A stretch of 11,914 nucleotides of DNA from Candidatus Aenigmatarchaeota archaeon (lineage in GTDB: Archaea; Aenigmatarchaeota; Aenigmatarchaeia; JACPZZ01): NCBI GenBank assembly GCA_016202795.1, contig JACQNY010000092.1, forward strand, positions 1-11,914. The letters are read 5' to 3'. The notes under the pieces are model-generated. The model did no database searches and had not been told where the DNA came from. It worked only from the letters and a program-made list of their open reading frames with translations. Shown in pieces: positions 1 through 5,933 of this stretch (its first letter is position 1; each line of letters opens with the position of its first letter). The position numbers and the translations under genes were made by a program.

Positions 1-20
1 CCAGGCTGAGCTATGGGCCC
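1..20 (-). tRNA. tRNA gene, 5' end only (isotype undetermined)
   Basis: Read on the minus strand from position 20, the sequence GGGCCCATAGCTCAGCCTGG is a typical archaeal tRNA start: a 7-nt acceptor strand (GGGCCCA), T8, A9, a D-stem GCTC, A14 and the GG of the D-loop. The rest of the tRNA, including the anticodon, lies beyond the left edge, so the amino acid cannot be named. Archaeal tRNA-Lys and elongator tRNA-Met often begin in a similar way, but this is only a hint. It lies downstream of rpl37e on the same strand and is preceded by a strong inverted repeat that has a twin upstream of the tRNA-Ala at the right end of the window. Confidence 0.85.
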
Positions 21-80
21 GCTTTAATTAGAAACAGGTGATATTTAGTATTCACCTGTTTCAATCAGTCACAGTCTACT
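21..80 (-). promoter_or_regulatory. Conserved tRNA-upstream block (left copy)
   Basis: The minus-strand block runs AGTAGAC (80 to 74), 11 nt ending ATT, the inverted repeat, then TAATTAAAGC up to the tRNA. It aligns with the block upstream of tRNA-Ala, which has AGTAGAC, 12 nt ending ATT, a repeat of identical geometry, then TAGTTACAAC. Farther upstream on the minus strand a TATA-like TTGTATAATT (97 to 88) could start transcription near position 67, which would place the hairpin in a short leader. The alternative is that the spacer itself is the TATA element. Confidence 0.6.
31..62 (-). repeat. Perfect 11-bp inverted repeat with 10-nt spacer upstream of the partial tRNA
   Basis: On the minus strand the arms are GAAACAGGTGA (62 to 52) and TCACCTGTTTC (41 to 31), separated by the AT-rich spacer ATACTAAATA (51 to 42). 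All 11 positions pair. Exactly 10 nt (30 to 21) separate the proximal arm from the first tRNA base at 20. The spacer is centred about 26 bp upstream of the tRNA 5' end, where an archaeal TATA box would sit if the tRNA were transcribed without a leader. The same geometry, with different arm sequences, precedes tRNA-Ala at 11799-11830. Whether it acts as an RNA hairpin in a tRNA precursor or as a DNA palindrome around a promoter cannot be decided here. Confidence 0.9.
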
Positions 81-105
81 GCTACAAAATTATACAATAA
101 ACACA

Positions 106-124
106 GCTATTAAAATAAAGAAAA
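106..124 (-). terminator. T-rich tract after rpl37e
   Basis: Immediately after the rpl37e stop codon the minus strand reads GATTTTCTTTATTTTAATA, a run of short T-tracts of the kind that ends transcription in archaea without a hairpin. It separates the lsm-rpl37e unit from the tRNA downstream. Assigned by composition and position only. Confidence 0.4.
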
Positions 125-125
125 T

Positions 126-311
126 CTAGAGCTTTCTCTTTCTTTGCACTGTTTTGCGACGCCACGAATAGTCGCGCATTTTCGGCGAGCGCCCGAAACC
201 GCATGCCGAGCATTTGCTCTTCTGCAAGTGATATGTGTAACGCCCGCATCTGCGGCAGCGCATATGCGTTTTTTTGTTATGCTTCCCGAAAGAGGATGTT
301 CCCTTTACCAT
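126..311 (-). CDS. rpl37e: 50S ribosomal protein L37e
   Basis: This 61-residue, strongly basic zinc-ribbon protein belongs to the large ribosomal subunit of archaea and eukaryotes. The N-terminal run MVKGTSSFGKHNKKTH followed by a CxxC pair (C19, C22) and a second CxxC pair (C34, C37) is the L37e signature; the Arg/Lys-rich tail contacts 23S rRNA in the family. The length is normal. It starts at the ATG at 311, 23 bp after the lsm stop codon, with a weak GTGAG-like site upstream. The lsm-rpl37e pair is a widely conserved archaeal arrangement and implies co-transcription from the promoter upstream of lsm. It ends with TAG. No abnormality is seen. Confidence 0.97.
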   Translation of the reverse strand: MVKGTSSFGKHNKKTHMRCRRCGRYTYHLQKSKCSACGFGRSPKMRDYSWRRKTVQRKRKL

Positions 312-334
312 TTAGCTCACGCAGAATTTGATTA

Positions 335-571
335 TCACTTTGAAGGCGATATCAGTATTATATTGTCCCCGCGCACAAGCACGTCGCCCAGCTTCCTGTT
401 TGCCTGATCCGAGTTTTCGTCAGCGTCTTCAAGCCAGATGTTTAAGTGCTGGTCGAACGACTTCAAAATACCATTGATCTCTTCCCCGCCTTTGAGCTTG
501 ATTATGACCCGCTTCCCCTTGGCCTGGTCTAACTCAGTAAACGGTCTGCTAGATGCGTCATTGTCGCCCAT
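335..571 (-). CDS. LSm (Sm-like, archaeal SmAP) RNA-binding protein
   Basis: This 78-residue Sm-fold protein should form a heptameric or hexameric ring that binds U-rich RNA, the archaeal counterpart of Hfq. The Sm1 motif spans about residues 19-50, with the loop residues D40, H42 and N44 in FDQHLNIWLEDA. The Sm2 motif is RGDNIILISP (67-76). Two starts are possible: TTG at 574 and ATG at 571. The ATG is preferred because GGGTGAT (581-575) lies about 4 nt upstream, whereas it would touch the TTG. It is the first gene of the unit with rpl37e. The 5' region holds an unusual repeated and inverted GGTGAT/ATCACC arrangement, described separately, that could control its translation. It ends with TGA. 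Length and motifs are typical of the family. Confidence 0.95.
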   Translation of the reverse strand: MGDNDASSRPFTELDQAKGKRVIIKLKGGEEINGILKSFDQHLNIWLEDADENSDQANRKLGDVLVRGDNIILISPSK

Positions 572-574
572 CAA

Positions 575-624
575 ATCACCCTGGTTTTGTACATATCACC
601 CGGTTATTTTGGAACCGAGGTGAT
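575..624 (-). promoter_or_regulatory. lsm leader with duplicated SD copies and an anti-SD-like arm
   Basis: On the plus strand the element ATCACC-CT-GGTT (575-586) recurs as ATCACC-C-GGTT (595-605) and then inverted as AACC-GA-GGTGAT (613-624). In lsm mRNA this gives a 5' arm AUCACCUCGGUU, which resembles the archaeal 16S rRNA 3' tail, followed by two GGGUGAU Shine-Dalgarno copies. The arm can form 11 bp with the first copy (one bulge, 7-nt loop), or 11 bp with one mismatch, including one G-U, with the second copy, which is the lsm ribosome binding site. A 7-codon ORF, MYKTRVI (594 to 571), lies between and its stop TGA overlaps the lsm ATG, but its own SD is only 1 nt from its ATG. A protein operator is the alternative reading. 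Confidence 0.5.
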
Positions 625-640
625 TTGCAATTCCCCATGT

Positions 641-648
641 AATATAAA
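641..648 (-). promoter_or_regulatory. TATA box candidate for lsm-rpl37e
   Basis: The minus strand reads TTTATATT in the divergent region between lsm and rps8e. Start of transcription about 25 nt downstream would fall near 619, at or inside the first leader arm. A second TATA-like TTTATAAG (665 to 658) would start near 638 and include the whole leader. Which one is used decides whether the leader fold can form. Confidence 0.5.
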
Positions 649-658
649 GTAGTGATGC

Positions 659-666
659 TTATAAAT
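659..666 (+). promoter_or_regulatory. TATA box candidate for rps8e
   Basis: TTATAAAT on the plus strand predicts a transcription start near 687, leaving a leader of roughly 40 nt that contains the strong ribosome binding site before rps8e. The motif is nearly palindromic and could also serve the minus strand. Confidence 0.5.
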
Positions 667-710
667 CTGATTAGTCCGCGGGCGTGTTATTAATATGCAC
701 AGCTCAAATT

Positions 711-719
711 AAGGTGGAG
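711..719 (+). promoter_or_regulatory. Ribosome binding site of rps8e
   Basis: AAGGTGGAG, 7 nt before the ATG at 727, matches the archaeal anti-Shine-Dalgarno sequence well and fixes this ATG as the start over the out-of-frame ATG at 722. Confidence 0.75.
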
Positions 720-726
720 ATATGCA

Positions 727-1116
727 ATGTCAAAATGGAATCTTAGGCCGAACAGAAAACCCAGCGGCGGCAAATTAAACCGCATAAGCAAGAAGAAAAA
801 GAGTTATCGACGGCCAGAACCGCTGTTCACAAAACTTGGGGAAGCGGCCAGAAAGGTTAAAAGGTCTGTTGGCGGGGCTTTAAGTTACGTAACACTTTCA
901 TCCAACATTGCTAATGTCACTGATCCGTCCACCGGAAAGACCAGCAAAGTGAAAATACTTTCTGTGGTTGAGAGCCCGGCAAATCCGCATTTCATTCGAA
1001 GGAACGTAATAACAAAAGGCGCTACAATAGACACAGAAGCAGGAAAGGCCCGTGTAACCTCGAGACCGAGCCGTGACGGTGTTGTGAACGCTGTTTTAGT
1101 CGAAACTAAAAAATAG
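727..1116 (+). CDS. rps8e: 30S ribosomal protein S8e
   Basis: This 129-residue small-subunit ribosomal protein is found in archaea and eukaryotes and binds 16S rRNA. The basic N-terminus with GGKLNRISKKKKSYRRP and the central and C-terminal blocks ESPANPHFIRRNVITKGA and GKARVTSRPSRDGVVNAVLV match the archaeal S8e family, and the length is normal. It is transcribed alone from a TATA box about 65 bp upstream, divergently from lsm-rpl37e. Its TAG stop (1114-1116) lies one base from the stop codon of the convergent protease gene, so each transcript must end inside or beyond the other gene. No abnormal residue is apparent. Confidence 0.96.
   Translation: MSKWNLRPNRKPSGGKLNRISKKKKSYRRPEPLFTKLGEAARKVKRSVGGALSYVTLSSNIANVTDPSTGKTSKVKILSVVESPANPHFIRRNVITKGATIDTEAGKARVTSRPSRDGVVNAVLVETKK
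1108..1113 (-). terminator. Oligo-T terminator candidate of the protease gene
   Basis: Just past the protease stop codon the minus strand has a run of six T, located inside the 3' end of rps8e. It is T-tract evidence only. It mirrors the tract for rps8e on the other strand. Confidence 0.35.
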
Positions 1117-1117
1117 A

Positions 1118-4100
1118 TTAATTCAGTTTTATATTTTCCGAAAAATTGAAAAGCAGCTTCTTAAAGTTTTTCCTGTTTTTTAGGACAGCAGCCAACAGGA
1201 TTACGACTATCAGAACAGCCAATGTTAACGCTAACAATCCTTTGTTATCGGCTGGTCCGTTATCCAAAGCTGAGTTGTTTTTTGCAGTTTCGTTGATAAT
1301 CAAAAAATTCTCTTTAGGCGGAACCGAAACATTAAAGTCTATCGTTGTTGTCGTAGTCGATGTTGTGGTTGTTGTCGTCGTAACTGTTGTTGTCGTTGCC
1401 GAAGAACCGCCGCCTCCGCCGCCTGACGAACCGCCCGAAGCGGGCGGGCTTGACGCGCACGCAACACAGGGCCCGCCGCAATCTGTTCCGCCTTCGCCCT
1501 GGTTCTGTATGTTATCGCTGCACGTTGGCATTACAAAAACGCCATATAAGCTGAAGTGCGTTGAATTGGCCCAGACGTATTTTTCCGTTTTATTTACACC
1601 GCCCGTGTTTGCTCCGCTGAATGGGACCCAGCTGCCATTAGGATGGTTATAATAAATTCTGAGGTTGCTTTCGTCGTAGCCTGACGGAACATCTGACGAA
1701 CCATAAAAAATTCTCATCTCTATCCAATTTAATGTGCTGTTAAGAAGTCCGCCTACCGATATCTCGGAAAATTTGTTTATTGTAACCGCGTTGTCGTTTG
1801 TACCGGAGGGGTTGGTTTTGTAGTACGCCACCGAGATCGCATCTGTCCCCGTGTTAGAGTTTGAACTTATGTTCAGAGTGATATTTAGTTCGGCGGATAA
1901 ATTGATCTCCATTTTTGTGCTTACAGAAATCGAAGAATTGCTGTATAATGCAGTGGTGGTAGACTGTGATACGGTGAAATTTCCAAGCGAGTAGTTCGCT
2001 TGGTTCCCCCACACGTCTGTGATTGAAACATTGACAAAGAACACATTATTGCTTAAGCCTGAAATGTTAAACAGCGCAAAGAAAGTCGTCCTGTTTATGT
2101 AGCCGGAAATTATGTTGGTCACATAATTCATGTTTAATCTGACAACGCTGGCATTTGTTGTATTGTAGATGTTTGCGGTTGCGTTGTTCGCGCTGTAATC
2201 ATCTGAAACCGCGGACATAGATATGTTTCTGTTGATTCCTACCAACCTCGGAACCAAGGAGCCTTCCGCAAGAATCGGAGAAGTTGTATCCACGAATCTT
2301 AACACAACGTACTCAAGAGTCGCATTGGATGTATAATTTTCATTCCCCGATGCATTGGCCGAGAAATTGAAAATTCCAGTAGCGATAGAAATGTTAGCAA
2401 ATCTGTTCGTTGATGTGGAACTGTTTCTAAGTGTAAGATTTTCCAAGGAGTTGTTGGAATACATCCTGGTTTCTATTCTGGCATCCACAGACGAGGAATT
2501 TAAACTGAAGTATGATCCCAGCTCTATCAGGGTAGAATTAGGAATAATAGAGGTGTACGACGACGTATTCTTCTGTATAACATAGTACCAAACATTTGTT
2601 TTGTTCCAGTTGTCTGATGTGTCGTTTACGTACCAAATGACCGGATAGCCCGTTGCGTTGGCTGCTAAATCTGTGATATTCACCGACCAGTTGCCGGAAG
2701 CAGGCGTGCCTGCGAAAAGAGAGGCGGTGTAATTGGTCGCGTTGAACTGCATTATCGCATGCGATATGCCGGCATTGTCCTGCAATGTTGCATTAAACCT
2801 GTAAATCCTGTTCGGAAAATATTGTATTCCGTTGTCCGGGCTCGTATTGTTTGAAATTATCAACGGCGTCACAACATCTCCCACAGTTGCAAATAAAATC
2901 TGCGAAGACGCGGAATAGTTGTCGTCACCTCTGAAGTAGGCTGTTATATTGAAAATACCAAGCTGGCCCAGCAAAGTTTCATTATTTATCCTGTTAGTTC
3001 CGTTTTGATCTAACCAGCCGGTCATATTAGACGTGAGCGTTATGTTCTTCCCGGAGATATTTACAGTAGCCGTGAAGTTGGCAAATGTTGAAAAATTGTA
3101 TACAAAATTTGCCGCGCTTCCGTTCAGGAGGAGTGTTATGCTGGACGGTCGTTTTGTAACAGTCAATATCCTGGTCGCGTTGATAAAAGTATAGTTCTCA
3201 CTTTCTGTAAAGACTAGCGTATAATTGTAAATGCCGCCCGACAAAATTACGGACTCATTCGGTTGGCTTATTCCGGCGGTTCCGACAACAGAACCGTTTC
3301 TGTATAATGTAAGATTTCCTTCCGTGAAGTTTTTCCAGCCCGTGATATTAACGGTATAGTCGTACGGCGAGGATATGTCCCCATTTGTGTTGTTAAACGT
3401 GAGGTTCATGAAGCTCCGGGAGTAATTTTTCGATATTAGGTAAGTAATCGGCGAAGTCGAACCCCATTCGTTTTGTGAAGAGTTTGCAAACCATATGTAC
3501 GAGTAAATTCCGGCTGAAAGGTCTGTTACGTTTATCCAGAAAACGCCGGCGCTGTTATTGTAAACTTTATACACAGAATTTTTTGTATAATTGGTGTCGT
3601 TTAACTGGAAAATGGCGCCCGAAACTTCATCCGTCGAAATTGTGCCATTTACATTTATCTCAAAGCTGTAATTCTGTCCAGGCGCGTATGCGACCCCGGA
3701 GCTTTTGCCGGTTTTATTATTGCTGAAAACAACCGGCGTCCCGGAATACGCAACAAAATATTCCTGAGATCCTGTTATCGAAGTACCGTTTACATAGATA
3801 TACCACGGCCCGGCGACCGGGTTGGAAACGAAAACTTGTTCTACTGTATCATTAACGTCGGACGGGTTGGTAAAGTTGTTCGTTGAATTGCCTATGGTAA
3901 GGTCTAAGTTATTTCTTGTGGTAGAGTTCTCCATCCACGACAGCGTAACTCTTAATTGGGGGGCGGACACGAAAACGCTTTTCATTTTTTGGTTGCCCTG
4001 TTGAACAGAATCGTTCCAAGATTTTTTCATGGAATAAAGAACTTCATACGCGTCTATCCTGCCCGCACCATAGTTGTTGTTTCTTTGCGCGAATCCGTCA

Positions 4101-5296
4101 ATTGTCATGTTCGACGTGTTAACAGCATTAAGAAGTATCGCCTTTACCAGTCCCGGGCTGGGCATATAACTAAAACTTTCATTGTATTTCTGCAAAAGCG
4201 TTGCGGCTATGCCGGATACGAAAGGCGCGGACGCGGAAGTGCCTGTGCCAGTCGCATAATTGCCTCCGAGATAAGTTGGGTAGGTGGATGTAATGCTCGC
4301 GCCTGTTGCCGTCAAATCTGGTTTCGTTCGGTTGTCATTCGCTGGCCCGCGCGAACTGTCTGAAAATATTTTGTCTGTTTTGTCGGTATTGCCGACAGCG
4401 ATCGCTGTTTTTGCGCATGCCGGCGCATCTATCGTTCTGGCCGAAGAGCCGGAGTTGCCGGCGGATACAATCACAACCACGCCCCTGCTTGTCGCGTTGT
4501 CAACAGCAGCAGAAGAACCAACATCATAGCAGTCTGTAAATTGGTTGAACGTGACACCAAGACTCATGGAAATGATGTTCGCCCCATTGTCGACAGCCCA
4601 CTGTATGCCGGAAACAATATCGCTATCAAACCCATTGCCGCTGTCATTCAAAACTTTTATCGCCATTATCGTAACGTTCGGCGCCGAACCACGGCCAAGG
4701 GAGCCGCCCTCGCCTGCCGCTATTCCAGCGACTTGCGTGCCGTGACCATGGCCGTCTGTGGCGTTGCTGCTTGTGGCAGCATTATTAGGCGGGCAATAAT
4801 TCTGCGTGAAACATTTTTCTGATATGATCCTGTTTGGTGTCTGGAATTCAGAATGATTGAAAACACCAGTGTCTATTATCGCTATCTTTATGTTCGTTCC
4901 GTTATGGCCGAAAGTGTTCATTGCTAGATCCGCGCGCAGCAATGGTATTGCATTGGTTCTGAGCGTCTTAACAGGGTGATCGATTGTAATTTTTTTTACA
5001 AAACCAGCGGAAGCAAGCTCTTTTAATTTGGACTTTTTTACCTTCATGGACATGGCCGGTATTATATCAAACTCCTTTTTAACTTCACCAACACCGGCAA
5101 TCTTTTGCTTGTCGTATTTTTCCGTGTCTACCCAAACTATTACGTTCAACGTCTCATCGCCAGCTTGTTCTAGTTTTACAACAAGATTTTTGTCCAGTTT
5201 CTCTGATTTGTAAATACCGTGAGATTTACCAATAACTATGGTTGTCACCAAAACTAAACACATAACCAGTCCGAAAATCAAAGCCGCCCTTTTCAT
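1118..5296 (-). CDS. Giant secreted, membrane-anchored S8-family (subtilisin-like) serine protease
   Basis: This 1392-residue surface protease has, in order: a signal peptide (about 1-23, KR then a hydrophobic core); an I9-like inhibitor propeptide (about 35-110); a peptidase S8 domain (about 134-420) with D142 in IDTG, H185 in HGT, the oxyanion N281 in AGN and S354 in GTSASAP; and a beta-sandwich like that after the catalytic domain of KP-43-type subtilases (about 436-518). Next come five beta-rich modules in the order A-B-B-A-B (about 520-998) and a further beta-rich region to about 1258. The end holds a four-Cys motif (C1259, C1273, C1277, C1280), Gly/Ser and Thr-rich linkers, and a membrane helix (about 1353-1373) followed by KNRKNFKK. 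A hand count gives about 85 N-x-S/T sequons, implying heavy N-glycosylation. It is probably an active exported protease that degrades or processes extracellular protein, but the substrate is unknown. The ATG at 5296 has no SD and may be leaderless. Confidence 0.93.
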   Translation of the reverse strand: MKRAALIFGLVMCLVLVTTIVIGKSHGIYKSEKLDKNLVVKLEQAGDETLNVIVWVDTEKYDKQKIAGVGEVKKEFDIIPAMSMKVKKSKLKELASAGFVKKITIDHPVKTLRTNAIPLLRADLAMNTFGHNGTNIKIAIIDTGVFNHSEFQTPNRIISEKCFTQNYCPPNNAATSSNATDGHGHGTQVAGIAAGEGGSLGRGSAPNVTIMAIKVLNDSGNGFDSDIVSGIQWAVDNGANIISMSLGVTFNQFTDCYDVGSSAAVDNATSRGVVVIVSAGNSGSSARTIDAPACAKTAIAVGNTDKTDKIFSDSSRGPANDNRTKPDLTATGASITSTYPTYLGGNYATGTGTSASAPFVSGIAATLLQKYNESFSYMPSPGLVKAILLNAVNTSNMTIDGFAQRNNNYGAGRIDAYEVLYSMKKSWNDSVQQGNQKMKSVFVSAPQLRVTLSWMENSTTRNNLDLTIGNSTNNFTNPSDVNDTVEQVFVSNPVAGPWYIYVNGTSITGSQEYFVAYSGTPVVFSNNKTGKSSGVAYAPGQNYSFEINVNGTISTDEVSGAIFQLNDTNYTKNSVYKVYNNSAGVFWINVTDLSAGIYSYIWFANSSQNEWGSTSPITYLISKNYSRSFMNLTFNNTNGDISSPYDYTVNITGWKNFTEGNLTLYRNGSVVGTAGISQPNESVILSGGIYNYTLVFTESENYTFINATRILTVTKRPSSITLLLNGSAANFVYNFSTFANFTATVNISGKNITLTSNMTGWLDQNGTNRINNETLLGQLGIFNITAYFRGDDNYSASSQILFATVGDVVTPLIISNNTSPDNGIQYFPNRIYRFNATLQDNAGISHAIMQFNATNYTASLFAGTPASGNWSVNITDLAANATGYPVIWYVNDTSDNWNKTNVWYYVIQKNTSSYTSIIPNSTLIELGSYFSLNSSSVDARIETRMYSNNSLENLTLRNSSTSTNRFANISIATGIFNFSANASGNENYTSNATLEYVVLRFVDTTSPILAEGSLVPRLVGINRNISMSAVSDDYSANNATANIYNTTNASVVRLNMNYVTNIISGYINRTTFFALFNISGLSNNVFFVNVSITDVWGNQANYSLGNFTVSQSTTTALYSNSSISVSTKMEINLSAELNITLNISSNSNTGTDAISVAYYKTNPSGTNDNAVTINKFSEISVGGLLNSTLNWIEMRIFYGSSDVPSGYDESNLRIYYNHPNGSWVPFSGANTGGVNKTEKYVWANSTHFSLYGVFVMPTCSDNIQNQGEGGTDCGGPCVACASSPPASGGSSGGGGGGSSATTTTVTTTTTTTSTTTTTIDFNVSVPPKENFLIINETAKNNSALDNGPADNKGLLALTLAVLIVVILLAAVLKNRKNFKKLLFNFSENIKLN
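1127..1137 (+). terminator. Oligo-T terminator candidate of rps8e
   Basis: TTTTATATTTT begins 10 bp after the rps8e stop, inside the 3' end of the convergent protease gene. It is consistent with archaeal T-tract termination. Position and composition are the only evidence. Confidence 0.4.
1343..1396 (-). repeat. Thr-codon microsatellite (mucin-like linker)
   Basis: A tract of ACA/ACG-type triplets, read on the plus strand as GTT/GTC repeats, encodes the near-pure Thr linker of the protease (residues 1301-1318, with one Val and one Ser). It follows a Gly/Ser-rich stretch and lies between the four-Cys motif and the membrane helix. It acts as a wall-spanning, probably O-glycosylated stalk in proteins of this layout. 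Triplet tracts of this kind can change length by slippage. Confidence 0.8.
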
Positions 5297-5300
5297 CGAT

Positions 5301-5309
5301 ATTAATTAT
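5301..5309 (+). promoter_or_regulatory. TATA-like box for the methyltransferase gene
   Basis: ATTAATTAT is centred about 28 bp upstream of the methyltransferase ATG at 5333. With the usual archaeal spacing, transcription would begin at or next to the start codon, giving a leaderless mRNA. This fits the lack of a well-placed ribosome binding site. Confidence 0.45.
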
Positions 5310-5318
5310 CAGGGATGC

Positions 5319-5326
5319 GATAAATC
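5319..5326 (-). promoter_or_regulatory. TATA-like box for the protease gene
   Basis: The minus strand reads GATTTATC, centred about 26 bp upstream of the protease ATG at 5296, again predicting a leaderless transcript. The two divergent TATA-like boxes share one 36-bp intergenic gap, so only one pre-initiation complex may fit at a time. Confidence 0.4.
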
Positions 5327-5332
5327 CTTTGT

Positions 5333-5932
5333 ATGGCCGGAACAGAACATTACTTTACGAAATCTCCATCGTCCAAACACGACGTCAGGGTAATAACCGC
5401 GCTGGTTAACGGTATGGATTACAAATTTGCCACAGCAAGCGGGGTGTTTTCAAAGGACAGAGTTGACAGAGGCACGCTGCTATTGATAGGATCTGTTCTT
5501 GCCAGCAAGGACGACAAAATTCTCGATCTTGGCTGCGGTTACGGCGTGATAGGCATCGTATTTTCAAAATATGTTAACAAGGTTTTTATGACAGACATAA
5601 ACGAGCGCGCTGTTGAGCTGGCTAAAATGAACGTTGAAATTAACAAATTAACCAATGTGGAAGTTTTCCAAGGAGACCTTTATGAAAGCGTTCGCGGCGA
5701 AAAATTTGACAAAATAGTCTGCAATCCTCCGATAAGGGCCGGTAAGCTTGTAATCAACAAAATTATCGAAGACGCCGCAGAACACCTCGAAGTTGGTGGG
5801 TCCCTATACCTTGTCGCACGCACAAAGCAGGGCGGAAAATCAATAGCGAAAAAGATGAAAGAGGTTTTCGGAAACCAGGAATATGTGAAAAAGGGCGGCG
5901 GCTACCGTGTAATGGTTTCAAGGAAGGAATAA
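5333..5932 (+). CDS. Class I SAM-dependent methyltransferase, MJ0882/RsmC-like
   Basis: This 199-residue Rossmann-fold methyltransferase resembles the MTS/RsmC-type catalytic domain and the archaeal MJ0882 group. The SAM-binding motif I is DLGCGYG (65-71), the acidic ribose contact is D88 in MTDIN, and the active-site motif IV is NPPIRAGK (131-138). NPP-type motifs methylate exocyclic amino groups, so an N2-guanine site in rRNA or tRNA is a reasonable inference, but the substrate of this archaeal group is not established to my knowledge. A conserved C-terminal block TKQGGKSIAKKMKEVFG and GGGYRV also matches the group. ATG 5333 is the only possible start, since an in-frame TAA lies 12 nt upstream. 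Its stop is followed after one base by the TatD-family gene, implying co-transcription. It is not an obvious Mtq2/HemK-type release-factor methylase, which carries NPPY. Confidence 0.9.
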   Translation: MAGTEHYFTKSPSSKHDVRVITALVNGMDYKFATASGVFSKDRVDRGTLLLIGSVLASKDDKILDLGCGYGVIGIVFSKYVNKVFMTDINERAVELAKMNVEINKLTNVEVFQGDLYESVRGEKFDKIVCNPPIRAGKLVINKIIEDAAEHLEVGGSLYLVARTKQGGKSIAKKMKEVFGNQEYVKKGGGYRVMVSRKE

Positions 5933-5933
5933 C

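Noticed and set aside
31..62. CRISPR repeat or transposon terminal inverted repeat
   Set aside because: There is no array, spacer series, target-site duplication or transposase. The partner copy differs in arm sequence and is tied to a second tRNA at the same distance.
1146..1652. Open frame on the plus strand inside the protease 3' end, with a Pro-rich stretch
   Set aside because: It is the antisense reading of the Gly/Ser and Thr-rich linker. Poly-Gly codons read as poly-Pro and Thr triplets read as poly-Val on the other strand. There is no ribosome binding site or family resemblance.
3475..4822. Several overlapping plus-strand frames opposite the protease catalytic region
   Set aside because: They overlap one another and a well-supported S8 catalytic domain. 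Their translations are Cys/Arg-rich noise with no motif.
5333..5932. The methyltransferase as the Mtq2/HemK enzyme that modifies the release factor
   Set aside because: The motif is NPPIRAGK with MJ0882/RsmC-like C-terminal blocks, not the NPPY of HemK/Mtq2, and the gene is not in the release-factor unit.
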